Origin: Hoplostethus atlanticus
Lineage: Eukaryota > Chordata > Actinopteri > Trachichthyiformes > Trachichthyidae
DNA: 64,000 bases
NCBI GenBank assembly: GCA_034670405.1
Contig: JAXDDX010000052.1
Coordinates: 1,178,001 to 1,242,000 of the forward strand
Reading direction: 5' to 3'
Below the pieces are notes generated by a model. It had not been told where the DNA came from. It did no database searches and was given only the letters and a program-made list of their open reading frames with translations. Positions 20,815 through 32,074 of this stretch are shown here, piece after piece; within the stretch, counting starts at the first letter, position 1; every line of letters starts with the position of its first letter. The position numbers and the translations under genes were made by a program.

Positions 20815-23193
20815 TAGGGTGACCAGACGTCCCCGTTTTCCGGGGACAGTCCCCGTTTTTGGTGGCCTGTCCCCGGCTGGAGCTGTCCCCGGAAATGTCC
20901 CCATTTTTAACTGTGAGTTAAAAACAGACCGCAAAGTGAAATAATATTTTATGTGGCAAGAAAGACGGGGCAGCAGAGCCTACCGGTTGGTACCCGATTT
21001 TTACAAAGTCGGCCTCCCGGAACGTCCCTACTCCAGAGTCCCCCGGAAATGAGCCCAATCTCCCTGACTCCCGGAAAGGAGTTAATCTCCCGACCAAAAA
21101 AAACAACAATGCACGAGTTACGCACTTCGGCACAACAACAGTGCGGAATGTAATGTTCGGTGATGTGATTTCGGGATTTAGCGAGCCAAATGGAACACGG
21201 AGCCAAAAAAAGAAAATACTCTACACTGTTATCATCAGACCACCATGGATATGTTCGTGAGGTGAGAGGCAGTAAAAAATAAGCCGACTATGGCACACTG
21301 CACTGTGTGCAATTCTAGCTTTCTAGCTTTTCAGTCGCGGGCGGAGGTTTAAATGGCTGCAAAAGATATGTTGAGGTAAACTCAGTTTAAGCTAGCTTAG
21401 GTAGCGATACACATTGCAAAGCAGCCCGTTAGTACAGAGGGAGGCTTAAATTAGCCAATGTCAATTTAATTTATCTAAAACGTTTTTGTCTGTAAATCTA
21501 CAATGGGTCAGTGGGTATGTGCAGGGCTTAAAGTGGGCCGGAACGATCCGGAACGGCGTTCCGGCACCTTCGATTAATAAGTAAATAAATCTGATCTGGC
21601 AGTTTCATACATAATAATGTCAAGCGAGTTAATTTTCGTGTGCTGCAGCCTGGCGTTCCTTCCAGCTGCCCCTCCTCTTCGTGTAGCCTCCTCTCTGAGG
21701 CTACATCCACAATAATACGTTTTCGTTTTTTTTTTTAAACTAAACGATCTCGGTCCAAACAAGCGTTATAGCACAGTTTCAGAAATTATCTATGTCCATA
21801 AAAACGCATATCACGTTACCATTCACCTACACTGGGCATGCGCGTGCCGGTGTAAACAGGAAGCAGATTGTCTGCTCTGTTTAGTTGCAGAAAATATCGT
21901 TATGAAGAACAGCAATGGCGAAAAGTAAGAGCAGAGATGTCTTTGTTTGGACGGACGACGAGGTGGAACTGTTACTGAAAGTAACAAACGAGTATAAGGC
22001 GGTAAATATTGTTATTTGTCACGAAGTACTTGGCAATTAAATATTTACAGTGGAGCACCCTAGTATTATTTAATAATTAATTTAAGAAAGTGTGTGGGTG
22101 CCCCCCCAACCGGTCAGCCACCACCACAAATAGAATTCTAATTCTGTGGGAAACACTGTGTACACTATGTGTTGTTGAAGTTATCTGATTCATCAAATGT
22201 CTTAAATAAATAATAAATAAACAATAATTATTATGAGGTGAGTCATTTTTTGCCGCTGCACCGCTACACCAGATCTTAGGGTTCCCCCACCTGCCAAATC
22301 CCACTTTAACCCCTGGGTATGTGTGATATGATTAGATTACCAGGCTATAGGCTGCTGTGTTGTAATTTATGCAGGGACAACAGCACGTTAGGGAGGCTAA
22401 ACGTAGGGAGCACTTAGGACATCGGTCAATTCTTTGATACTGGACGAGATAGTACGCGGGACCGCGTTACTAAGGCAGGTTGGTTTAGAGTTCAGTCAAG
22501 CTTCAGTTAAGTTAATAGACATAAGGGGAAATAATAATCTACTCGTCATAAAATTAACGATTAGAATAGTGGTGTAGTTTTCTTGTGATTGCACGGTGAC
22601 GGTGGAAGATGGTGAAAAGAAGAGGGTGATGCACTAAATTAGCCTGAAAGCCGTGAGTATTAGGCCTGGTTGGTTTAAAGTTCAGTCAAGGTTCTTTTAA
22701 GTTAATAGGCATAAAGGGGAAACAATAGCCGTTATGGATTATAAAATTAAAGTGCACTGACAACAAAATGGCTGCTAACATGGATGGTAGGCATATAATA
22801 TATTAGTTATAAGTAATTCTTATTTTTGTAGTGTCATCAGGATCAAACATCAGGAACAGAGAGATTTCATCAGTCACACAGAGAATGAGTAAGTGATTTG
22901 TGTCTTATGATCCCCTAATCAGGAGTAATTGAGGTAATGATGAGAGAGTAGTTCTCTCATAATTGTGACTGCAGCGCGAGTCCGGCGCGTCTCCCTGAAA
23001 CCTTGCCCAAATCTCCCTGAAATCAGTTCTGTCAACTTGGAATGTCTGACAGTACAACAGTGGTCAAAATACATGAAACCGGAATTGTCCCCCTTTTTTA
23101 TTTCATAGATAATAACATTGCATATTCTAATGATATATTGACCGCCGGACTGGAAATGTCCCCGGTTTTCATTTCAGAAATCTGGTCACCTTA
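20815..23193. mobile_element. hAT transposon (non-autonomous) with 8-bp target duplication
   Basis: Ends are TAGGGTGACCAGA and, inverted, TAAGGTGACCAGA. Both flanks carry CATAGACA (20807-20814 and 23194-23201), a perfect 8-bp hAT duplication. Subterminal regions have repeated GTCCCCG tracts. A possible first exon at 21189-21260 (MEHGAKKRKYSTLLSS, donor GTGAGA) is like the basic start of a hAT transposase, but no catalytic or dimerisation domain is present. An internal diverged direct repeat of about 90 bp lies at 22479 and 22668 (GGTTGGTTTARAGTTCAGTC). A second hAT element is nested at 21522-22315. Confidence 0.85.
21522..22315. mobile_element. Nested hAT element with SANT/Myb-like passenger
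   Basis: Ends are CAGGGCTTAAAGTGGG and, inverted, CAGGGGTTAAAGTGGG. Both flanks are GGTATGTG (21514-21521 and 22316-22323), a perfect 8-bp duplication. It carries a plus-strand segment at about 21915-22020 reading MAKSKSRDVFVWTDDEVELL, the first helix region of a Myb/SANT-like DNA-binding protein family common in fish repeats. The segment is cut off after NEYKAVNI. No hAT transposase is present. Confidence 0.8.
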
Positions 23194-23433
23194 CATAGAC
23201 ATAACTTTTTTTCCTACTCCACGTAGATCATAAACCCTTGAATATAAAAAAGGACTCATTGAAATCGGTCGAGAAATGTAAATGTTATAGTGCTTTTCAT
23301 CCAGAAAAAACGCAGCTCCCCGTTTACTTGTAATTGTTTACAGGCCAGTCTTGCCCGGACCAATATGGCGGCGACGTTTACGTATCGTAGCAATGGGCAG
23401 AAGCAGTCAATACGGCGTCTATGTATATATGTC
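23194..23433 (+). repeat. Remainder of element E copy 1 after the hAT insertion
   Basis: Beginning with the right copy of the CATAGACA duplication, this stretch resumes the DNA interrupted at 20814 and runs to TATATATGTCTATAG, where copy 2 of element E starts. It includes CCAATATGGCGGCGACG. It has no ORF. Confidence 0.45.
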
Positions 23434-24478
23434 TATAGAGCTCAACAGTGTGGTTCCGGAAGTGAAAATCCCATTCATATTCTGCATAGGGATTTTGATT
23501 ATTATCCATAATGTCGTAACCATCCAATGTAGACTCACCACAAGCTAGTAGATTGTGAAACGATAGTGTATGCTCCTGTAGAAGCCACAAGTCCGTATGA
23601 TATCAACCTTGTTTTGAGAAAAACATGTTTTATTCGCAATGTCATGGAGACTGTCACTGTCACTGAGCGCAACAGTGACCGCCCACTTATTTTACGGCTC
23701 TGGTTCCGGAAGTAAATTTCCCATTCATTTACTCCATAGACATTTCAAAAAAATCCTTATATAAAGAGATTTAAGGCTGGAACCAAGCCAACCAGCTAGA
23801 CAATGAATCGTGACCATAAAACATTTGATTCTGAGCAAAAAAAGATCGGAAAACGGAAGAAAAGGCAAAGGTACAAGACTGTGTACATAATTATTTTATG
23901 AAGTGAAGGAACTACTCATCCCATAAACCATTGCGAATGATACTTTTCCAAAAACGTCCAAACTAACGATAGTTTAGCACGCTTCTTCTTGAATTTAACA
24001 TTTGTCAATAGTATAGTGTTGATATTGTTGTTGTTTTGTGTGCCTATATATAGTGTTTCATATAGTATAGTGTAAAGTGTTGTCATCGACATGGTACAGT
24101 GATTCGTTCCAGCTGCATAGGATAAGCAGCTAGCTAGGTAGCTAACGTTAACGTTAGCTGACAAGACGTTCGCGGGGGCGGTAAACATTTCCATGGTAAC
24201 AGCGAGCTCCACCAATCAGAGACGTCGCTGTTACACTTTAGGATTGTGAGTAGTGTAGTACTTCTCCATGACATCGCGAATAAAACATGTTTTTCTCAAA
24301 ACAAGGTTGATATCATACGGACTTGTGGCTTCTACAGGAGCATACACTATAATTTCACAATCTACTAGCTTGTGGTGAGTCTACATTGGATGGTTACGAC
24401 ATTATGGCTAATAATCAAAATCCCTATGCAGAATATGAATGGGATTTTCACTTCCGGAACCACACTGTTGAGCTCTAT
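23434..24478 (-). repeat. Element E, copy 2, with ~220 bp terminal inverted repeats
   Basis: Both ends carry the CTATAGAGCTCAACAGTG...GTCATGGAGA arm: direct at 23434-23655 and inverted at about 24255-24478. Between them lies copy 1's interior in inverted order (GCGGTCACTGTTG complement at 23670, the AGCTAACGTTAACGTTAGCT palindrome at 24140-24159). Copy 2 is therefore an inverted copy of copy 1 with an added arm. A minus-strand ORF here shows no recognisable protein. Confidence 0.75.
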
Positions 24479-24737
24479 AGGGAGAGCTGCTCCACGGGGC
24501 GCTGCTGAAGATGGTTGAGGCCTACGGAGCCCCTTCAGGGTCATGGTGGGGACTTTTTTTTTGCTACTTTTGCATTCCCTCGCAATACTTTTGCGTTACC
24601 TCGCAATACATTTTCATTCCCTCACAACTTCTAATGGGCTAACCAAAAGCCCGCTGATTGACAGTGCTTGCTTGTAAATTACTGCAATTAAAAGTTTAGA
24701 TGCAGCAATAACGAAATGACAGATGTCTTCACACAAG

Positions 24738-26115
24738 GATTGAATGCTCAAGGTGAACAAGATGGTGGTGCGTACCTGCAGGCTGGCAGATCCTGCAACA
24801 ACTCTACGCAAAAAACATCTCGCCTATTTTGTCAATCCTCTACCTGATCAGGGCAGCAAAAAGAACCTGAACATTAATCTGATGCAACGGGAGAATCCTA
24901 CCGCAACTTTGCAAAAATCATTTATTGTTTGTTTCTCCCTGACCATATTCCTGCTTTCCGTGCGCTGCTGCTATACTACCTGGCATGACGGCAAAATACA
25001 CCTTGCCAAAACGGTGAGCCAATTTTGTGTTTACAACACATTGCTCGACAATGGCCACGCTAAACCACATAGTCACCTGAGCATAACATCAAGCACTCAG
25101 TCGAAAGACATTTTGTACTTATTAACAATCCTGATGCTAGCCGGGGACATAGAATTGAATCCAGGACCTCACCTGCTGGGTGATGATTTGACATCTCCGC
25201 TCGGCGTGATGAGCCTGCAACGTGCTGTGTCCTCGGTGCCGGTGACCTCCTATGGTGTCGTGTTCCCTGGCCTGATCGAGACTGCCTCTGTAATTGCTCC
25301 ACAATTACCTGCACTGATGCCGGGTGCATTCCCGACTCTTTCGGGTGTAGGCCTACCTGGCTTGTTGCATAGTTGCCACAGCCTCAACAGGATTATTCCC
25401 TGGCGTTACACCGTATGCTTGGATCACACAGACTCTGCCGACAAGGAACATCTACGGCTCAGCGCAACTTCATCAGGGCGCTTGGTGTTTTATATCCATG
25501 ATCGATATGCAACTGCGTTTGCAAAGACAACCAGCATGGCTATTTCGCGGAGCAGCACAACTCTCCGGGGCATCAATGATTCACACACCATCGGTGCTGT
25601 CGCCTCCCAGTCCTTATTCGAATTATCTGTTGCACCCCCACCAACAACAACATTAACTGGGAACAAAAGTACCATCCCAACAGTGAGATTGAAATCTCTG
25701 AACCCGGCGATAAAGAAACAACACAAAATAATAACGGCAAGGACTTTTACTGGGCCATATTAACATTCGTAGTATAGTGACCAAAACGGAGCAAATGGAA
25801 AATTTATTGAGCGATTCTAACATTGATATACTAGGCATATCAGAAAGTTGGTTAACTCCTTCATCACCAACTGCTGCTATCAACATTCCAGGATACAATA
25901 CGTTTAGAAGAGATAGAGGAATAGGACGAGGGGGGGGACTATTGGTTTATGTGAAGGACTGTTTAAACTGTAAGCTAATTGAGTGGCCAGCAGAAATAGA
26001 TATTGAATGTATGGGTCTCAATATAATTATTTCTCCCGAAATGTCATTCACTATGATATGTTTGTACCGACCTCCTTCCTCTAAAAATACATTCTATGAT
26101 CAACTTAGTTTTTTT
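24738..26115 (+). mobile_element. LINE-C segment 1: 2A-bearing first ORF and start of endonuclease
   Basis: LINE-C is a CR1/L2/Rex-group retrotransposon split into three parts (24738-26115, 33972-35694, 38212-39205). This part holds the first ORF (24744-25763) and, from 25753, the first half of an apurinic-type endonuclease: GHINIRS, ISESWLTPS, GRGGGLLVYV, CLYRPPSSK. The frame changes at about 25745 by a small indel. The endonuclease is cut after TFYDQLSFF at 26115 and resumes at 33972. Confidence 0.85.
24744..25763 (+). CDS. LINE-C N-terminal ORF with 2A-like ribosome-skipping motif
   Basis: The ATG-initiated 339-codon frame has a hydrophobic segment at residues ~60-78 (FIVCFSLTIFLLSV), a second just before the motif (ILYLLTILMLA), and then GDIELNPGP (D135-P142, codons 25146-25169). 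This fits the 2A consensus D-(V/I)-E-x-N-P-G-P, at which ribosomes skip the final Gly-Pro bond. 2A-like motifs are known at the N termini of several APE-type LINE clades. The remainder (143-339) has no recognised domain and ends out of frame with the endonuclease. Skipping would release the N-terminal part from the retrotransposition protein. It is not a host membrane protein; the continuation into the endonuclease shows it is LINE-borne. Confidence 0.75.
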   Translation: MLKVNKMVVRTCRLADPATTLRKKHLAYFVNPLPDQGSKKNLNINLMQRENPTATLQKSFIVCFSLTIFLLSVRCCYTTWHDGKIHLAKTVSQFCVYNTLLDNGHAKPHSHLSITSSTQSKDILYLLTILMLAGDIELNPGPHLLGDDLTSPLGVMSLQRAVSSVPVTSYGVVFPGLIETASVIAPQLPALMPGAFPTLSGVGLPGLLHSCHSLNRIIPWRYTVCLDHTDSADKEHLRLSATSSGRLVFYIHDRYATAFAKTTSMAISRSSTTLRGINDSHTIGAVASQSLFELSVAPPPTTTLTGNKSTIPTVRLKSLNPAIKKQHKIITARTFTGPY

Positions 26116-26147
26116 CGATTGCTTTGACTCAATTTGTACACACACAT

Positions 26148-29100
26148 GATGGCGCGGCCGTGTCTAGACGCCGTCGTGGTAGCTCCGCGGAGATTGTGCG
26201 TTTTTCTTAGTTTTTGTGTTTGTTTTTAATATCTTTTTTTGCTCAAACACATCGGCACTAACATCCTACGAACGCAGCACACTTTTGGACATAAACTTTT
26301 GCGCAAAACAAAGGTTTTTGTCCACTTTTCCCATCGACCCAGCGTGGCCGGCAGAGATAGTACGAGCGAGCCACAACAACAACAGTGGAGACTCACCTAC
26401 GGGGAGACGAAGGAGGAAACATCGGGGAAAACGGAGCGGAATTCGGAACAGACTGAGAGTTCAAGCCCACCGTCCACCTCTGCCCAGCATCCTTCTTGCT
26501 AACGTCCAGTCTCTGGAAAATAAGTTGGATGATGTTAGGGCGAGGATTAGATTCCAACGGGACATGAGGGATTGTAACGTCTTTTGTCTGACGGAAACAT
26601 GGCTGACCCCGCTGGTGCCGGATCGAGTCATATGCCCAACCGAGTCCTTCTCTGTTTTCCGTGCGGATAGAACGGAAGAGTCTGGCAAATCTAAGGGTGG
26701 AGGGGTTTGCTTCATGACCAACAACAAGTGGTGCAACCCCAAGGACATTAAGACTCTTTCTCGTTCCTGCTCGTCGAACCTGGAACATCTGACTATCTCA
26801 TGCCGTCCATTCTACCTTCCCCGGGAGTTCAGCTCGGTCATCACCACAGCCGTCTACATACCACCACAAGCGGACACCGACGTAGCACTATCGGACCTAC
26901 ATGATGTGTTATGTCGGCATCAGAACAAGCATCCCGACGCGGCTATGGTGGTGGCTGGGGACTTTAATAGGGCGAACCTAAAAAAAGTCATGCCGAACTT
27001 TCACCATCACATTACGTGTGCTACCAGAGGGGAAAGAACGTTGGACCACTGCTATACGCCGTTCAAGAGAGGCTACAAGGCTGTCTCTCTCCCTCCGTTC
27101 GGCAAATCAGACCATGCCGCCATTTTCCTGCTACCGGAGTATAAACAAAGGATAGTACGGGAAGCGGTAGTGACGAGGGACGTAAAGCGGTGGTCTGACC
27201 AATCAGAGGCTGAGCTACAGGACGCTCTGCGTGACGTCGACTGGGACATGTTCCAATCCAGTTCCAGGGACGTCAGCGAGTTTACGGAAGTAGTAACGAG
27301 CTTCATAGCAACGCTAGTGGACACCATCATCCCCACGGTGAAAGTTAGGTCCTTTCCTAACCAAAAACCGTGGGTTGATAAATCCATCCGCAACGCTTTG
27401 AACGCCCGCACTGCTGCCTATAACTCCGGTCTTGTATCCGGCAACATGGACGAGCACAAGGCAGCGTCCTATGGACTGAGAAGGGCGGTGAAGGAGGCCA
27501 AGAGGAGGTATAGGGACAGAGTGGAGTCGCAGATGGAGCAGCGCGACACCAGACGCCTATGGCAGGGGCTACGGACTATAACGGACTACCAGGGCAGACC
27601 CCCCGCAATTGTGAGTGCCGACGCATCCCTAGCGGAGGACCTGAACTCATTCTATGCACGGTTTGAGGCTAGCAACAACAGCGCTAGCTCGCCGGCTAAC
27701 AACATCACCGTTAGCGCAGCCGGAGTGAGTTCTACCGCTGGGGATGAACACACACTCTCTGTGACCGAGCACAGTGTGAGGAGGGCTCTGACGAGGGTGA
27801 ACACCAGGAAAGCTGCTGGTCCGGATGGCATATCTGGGCGAGTACTGAAGACCTGTGCTAATCAGCTAGCTCCAGTGTTCACCACTATATTCAACATCTC
27901 CCTGGCTGAGTCTGTGGTCCCCGCCTGCTTCAAGAGATCCACTATTGTCCCTGTGCCCAAGAATGCTTCTCCAGCATGCTTGAATGACTACCGACCGGTG
28001 GCCCTCACCTCGGTGGTCATGAAATGCTTCGAGAGGCTGATTAAGGACTACATCTGCGCCTTCCTCCCTTGCTCCATGGACCCGCTGCAGTTTGCTTATC
28101 GTCCCAACAGATCCACGGATGATGCTGTCTCCCAGGTACTGCACACCACACTCTCTCATCTGGACAGCCGGAAGGGGGGCTATGTGAGACTGCTGTTCAT
28201 TGATTATAGTTCAGCTTTCAACACCATAGTCCCCACCAGACTGGCTGGCAAGTTGATGGAGCTGGGACTGAACACCCCCCTGTGTGCCTGGATCCTGGAC
28301 TTCCTGACCGCCAGGCCCCAGGTGGTCAGGGTGGGTAGACACACCTCCAACCCCCTCACCCTGAACACAGGATCCCCCCAGGGTTGCGTCCTCAGCCCCC
28401 TACTGTACTCCCTGTACACACATGACTGTGTGGCCAGGTTCAGCTCCAACACCATCATTAAGTTTGCGGATGACACAGTGGTGGTGGGCCTGATCTCCAA
28501 CAACGACGAGAAGGCCTACCTGGAGGAAGTTGCTGATCTGTCACTCTGGTGCCAGGACAACAGCCTCCTCCTGAATGTCACCAAAACTAAGGAGCTGATT
28601 GTGGACTTTAGGAGGACACAACAACAGAGGATGTACTCACCACTGGGGATTAATGGGAATACTGTGGAGAGGGTGAGCAGGTATAAATACCTGGGAGTCC
28701 ACATCACTGATGATCTGACATGGTCCACACACACTGACACTCTGGTGAGAAAGGCGAGGCAGCGCCTTTACCACCTCAGGCAACTGAGGAAATTTAAAGT
28801 CTCCCGGAGGATCCTTCAGTCCTTCTACTCTGGAGCTGTAGAGAGCATCCTGACAGGAAGCATCACTGCCTGGTTTGGCAGCAGCTCCGCTCAGGACAGG
28901 AAGGCTCTGCAGAGAGTAGTGCGTTCGGCTGAGCGCACTATTGGAACTACACTCCCCACCCTGCAGGACTTGTACACCAGGAGGTGCAGAACCAGAGCCT
29001 GCAGGATCATGAAGGATCCTCACCACCCCAACAACGGACTGTTTCAGCTGCTGCGGTCAGGCAAGCGCCTCCGTAGTCACGCTGCCAAAACAGAGAGACT

Positions 29101-29486
29101 GAGACGGAGTTTCTTTCCTCAGGCCATCAGGACTGTGAACTCCGACCTCACCAGGGCCCCCACCAAGACACACACACTGCCCCTCTTATGCACACACACA
29201 CTTAGGTAAAGACTACACATAATTTATAATTTATATTATATTATACATACAATTTTCCCTTTTTTACTATATTTTTTTATAAAGTGCTCTTATTGTAAAT
29301 ATTGTGTTGTTTTTTTTATATAGAGCTCTTAAAAACTGTGACATTGTAAATATTGTGTTAGTTTATTGTAAATAGTGTGAACCTGTTATTTTGCACATTT
29401 CTGCTGAGCATGGCCACTTTGCATTTCACTACACACCTCGTGTGTGTATGTGACAATTAAACTTCTTGAATCTTGAATCTTGAATC
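26148..29486 (+). mobile_element. LINE-A, full-length copy
   Basis: This 3.34 kb element has a G/C-rich 5' end (GATGGCGCGGCCGTGTCTAG), one uninterrupted ORF (26216-29209), a 3' UTR and a TTGAATC tandem tail. It sits inside the left terminal repeat of the IS630-like transposon, flanked by ACACACA and CACAACA. The clade is CR1/L2/Rex-group by RT pattern and repeat tail. Two truncated copies (4925-8273 split, 11112-12352) and a bare tail (1-284) lie in the same window. Confidence 0.92.
26216..29209 (+). CDS. LINE-A endonuclease-reverse transcriptase, intact 997-codon frame
   Basis: The N-terminal ~80 residues are basic ([16 protein letters not shown]). The endonuclease spans ~90-310: [19 protein letters not shown] (catalytic Glu), [17 protein letters not shown], and GKSDHAAIF (catalytic Asp-His). 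A linker follows with KPWVDKSIR. The reverse transcriptase spans ~510-800: [54 protein letters not shown] (catalytic Asp pair), [10 protein letters not shown]. The C-terminal domain has [14 protein letters not shown]. All catalytic motifs are present without stops. There is no ATG upstream of the endonuclease core: the frame opens at a GTG, and the first Met codon is near residue 116. An upstream ORF (26149-26229) overlaps the start in another frame. Confidence 0.9.
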   Translation: MFVFNIFFCSNTSALTSYERSTLLDINFCAKQRFLSTFPIDPAWPAEIVRASHNNNSGDSPTGRRRRKHRGKRSGIRNRLRVQAHRPPLPSILLANVQSLENKLDDVRARIRFQRDMRDCNVFCLTETWLTPLVPDRVICPTESFSVFRADRTEESGKSKGGGVCFMTNNKWCNPKDIKTLSRSCSSNLEHLTISCRPFYLPREFSSVITTAVYIPPQADTDVALSDLHDVLCRHQNKHPDAAMVVAGDFNRANLKKVMPNFHHHITCATRGERTLDHCYTPFKRGYKAVSLPPFGKSDHAAIFLLPEYKQRIVREAVVTRDVKRWSDQSEAELQDALRDVDWDMFQSSSRDVSEFTEVVTSFIATLVDTIIPTVKVRSFPNQKPWVDKSIRNALNARTAAYNSGLVSGNMDEHKAASYGLRRAVKEAKRRYRDRVESQMEQRDTRRLWQGLRTITDYQGRPPAIVSADASLAEDLNSFYARFEASNNSASSPANNITVSAAGVSSTAGDEHTLSVTEHSVRRALTRVNTRKAAGPDGISGRVLKTCANQLAPVFTTIFNISLAESVVPACFKRSTIVPVPKNASPACLNDYRPVALTSVVMKCFERLIKDYICAFLPCSMDPLQFAYRPNRSTDDAVSQVLHTTLSHLDSRKGGYVRLLFIDYSSAFNTIVPTRLAGKLMELGLNTPLCAWILDFLTARPQVVRVGRHTSNPLTLNTGSPQGCVLSPLLYSLYTHDCVARFSSNTIIKFADDTVVVGLISNNDEKAYLEEVADLSLWCQDNSLLLNVTKTKELIVDFRRTQQQRMYSPLGINGNTVERVSRYKYLGVHITDDLTWSTHTDTLVRKARQRLYHLRQLRKFKVSRRILQSFYSGAVESILTGSITAWFGSSSAQDRKALQRVVRSAERTIGTTLPTLQDLYTRRCRTRACRIMKDPHHPNNGLFQLLRSGKRLRSHAAKTERLRRSFFPQAIRTVNSDLTRAPTKTHTLPLLCTHTLR

Positions 29487-30043
29487 ACAACAGAGTTTCA
29501 ATGTGCAAAACTCTTAACACAGAATGCTATACTGCTCATTTTTGGTTCAAAATCTAATATAGCATGCAAAATATAAATACCAGTGTCAAATGAGAGAATA
29601 TTACATTACGTTACAGTCATTTAGTAGACGCTTTTATCCAAAGCGACTTACAATAAGTGCATTCAACATAGGTAGGCAAGAAAACTACTAGTCACCAGAA
29701 ATCGTAAGTGCATTTCCTTCCTAAACAAGCAACTAAGAGCATAACTAGTGTTAAGGTAAGAGTGCAATAAGTTAGCAACCTACTTTTTCTTAAACAAATG
29801 AGACAAATAAGAGAATCAAATAAACAAGAGCTAAGACGAATAAGTGAATCAAATAAACAAGAGCTAAGACAAATAAGTGTATCAAATAAACAAAAGCCAA
29901 TAAACAAGAGCTCAGACAAATAATTGACAACAAATAGGCAAGGCTAAGAGGAAGGGTCAGGGTAGTGTTTCTTGAAGAGGTGGGTTTTCAGCCTGCGGCG
30001 AAAGATGGGCAGCGATTCAGCTGTCCTGACATCAGTGGGGAGT

Positions 30044-31925
30044 TCATTCCACCACTGCGGGGCCAGAACAGAGAAAAGCCGTGACCGTGTAGATTGGCCG
30101 CAGGGACCTCTGAGCGACGGGGCAACCAGTCGTCTCGAGGCAGCAGAGCGAAGTGGTCGGGCGGGTGGTGTAAGGCTTGACCATAGCCTGGAGGTAAGAA
30201 GGAGCTGTTCCTTTCACTGCCCTATAGGCTAGCACCAAGGTCTTGAACTGGATGCGAGCTGCTACAGGGAGCCAGTGTAGAGAACGGAGAAGGGTAGTTA
30301 TATGGGAGAACTTGGGGCGGTTGAACACCAGACGAGCTGCAGCTTTCTGAACAAGCTCCAGAGCTCTGATGGCAGACGCCGGGGCACCAGCAAGGAGGGA
30401 GTTGCAGTAGTCCAGGCGGGAGATGACAAGAGCCTGGATGAGCACCTGCGCTGCCTTGTCAGTGAGGAAGGGGCGAATCCTCCTGATGTTGTAGAGGAGG
30501 AATCTGCAGGAGCATGTCACTGATGCGATGTTTGCCGAGAACGACAGTTGGCCGTCCAGGGTCACACCCAGATTCCTCGCAGTCCGAGTTGACGTCACCA
30601 CAGCATTATCAATGGTGATGGCCAGGTCTCGGTGCGGACAGCCCTTCCCCGGGAGGAACACCAGCTCAGTCTTGTCCAGGTTGAGCTTCAGGTGGTGCAT
30701 CGACATCCACTCCGAGATGTCTGCCAGACATGCAGTAATGTGTGCCTCCACTTGTGTGTCAGAGGGGGGAAATGACAGGATCAGCTGGGTGTCATCTGCA
30801 TAGCAGTGGTAGGAAAAGTCGTGGGAGTGGATAACAGAACCAAAAGATGTTGTGTAGAGGGAAAAAAGAAGAGGACCTAGAACCGAGCCTTGCGGAACCC
30901 CAGTAGTGAGCCTGCGTGGTTCTGACACAGACCCTCTCAGCGTCACCTGGTAGGAGTGATCCATCAGGTAGGATGCAAACATGGAGAGTGCAGAGCCTGA
31001 GACACCCATCCCCTCAAGGGTGGAGAGGAGGATCTGGTGGTTCACCGTGTCAAACGCTGCATACAGGTCCAGGAGTATCAGGACAGAGGAGAGAGAGTTC
31101 GCTCTAGCGGCATGGAGCGACTCCGTCACAGCCAGGAGGGCAGTCTCGGTCGAGTGACTGGTGGGGATCCAAGAAGTTGTTCTGGTGGAGGTACAAGGAC
31201 AGTTGATTGAAGACAGCACGTTCAAGAGTTTTTGATAGGAAGGGTAGAAGGGAAACCGGTCTGTAGTTCTTGACCTCAGAGGGGTCAAGTGTTGGTTTCT
31301 TCAGAAGGGGGGTGACTCTGGCAGTCTTGAAAGCAGAGGGAAAGCACCCAGACACCAGAGACGTGTTGATGAGGTGGGTCAGGAAGGGAAGGAGTTCAGG
31401 TGCAGTAGACTGAAGCAGAGTGGATGGGACCGGGTCAAGGGAGCATGTGGTGGGGCGGCTAGATGTAACAAGGTGAAGGACCTTGTTTGGGGAGAGGGGA
31501 GAAAAATGGGATAGGGAGGGAGGTGGGGAGGGAAAAGGTGGAGAGGGTGGTAGAGAGGGATGGGTGGAAGGCAGACAGGTGTGGTTGGTGCGCAGGGCAC
31601 CAGCCGGGGGGTGAGGGAAGGAGGATCGGATATCGTTGACCTTCTTGTCAAAGAAGTTGGCGAAGTCGTCAGGGCGGAGGGAGGAGGTGGGAGGAGGGGG
31701 TGGGGGTTGGAGGAGGGAAGAGAAAGTTTCAAAGAGTTTTTTAGGGTTGGAAGCAGAAGTTTGAATTTTAGTGCAGAAGAAAGCAGCTTTAGCAGCAGAT
31801 AGAGAGGAGGAAAAAGTGGAAAGGAGAGGTTGGAAGGTAAGAAGGTCCTCCGGGAGGTTGCCATTTCTCCATTTGCGCTCAGCCACTCTCAGGCTCCGTC
31901 TCTCAGTACGCACTGAGTCCGACAA
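30044..31925 (-). pseudogene. LINE-D linker and reverse transcriptase in two frames
   Basis: Segment one (31104-31925) covers the linker and RT fingers: DDFANFFDKKVNDIR, CSLDPVPSTLL, ARVTPLLKKPTLD, NYRPVSLLPFLSKTLERAVF. Segment two (30044-31288) carries [47 protein letters not shown] (intact YADD), HLKLNLDKTE, RNLGVTLD and the C-terminal ISRLDYCNSLLAG and LHWLPVAAR. This pattern is diagnostic for L2-type LINEs in fish. The frame break near 31250 and a premature end prevent a full protein. Confidence 0.85.
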
Positions 31926-32074
31926 CCAAGGGGCAGGTGGAGTTTGGCGTGCAGGCCTGGAGGTGAGGGGACAGAGATGGTCCAGAGAAGAGGACAGAGT
32001 AGAGAGAAGAAGATCGGGATAGAAGAGAAAAAGATTCAGGGGCAGGGAGAGCAGAGAGAACAGAAGAGGAAAGA

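Noticed and set aside
23916..24215. 99-codon minus-strand ORF in element E
   Set aside because: No domain; the homologous ORF in copy 1 is shorter and differently framed, so no coding conservation.
24744..25763. Host membrane protein with two hydrophobic segments
   Set aside because: The 2A motif and direct continuation into an APE endonuclease show it is the LINE-C N-terminal ORF.
26393..29026. Several minus-strand ORFs opposite LINE-A
   Set aside because: They mirror the plus-strand LINE-A frame; the catalytic motifs are on the plus strand.
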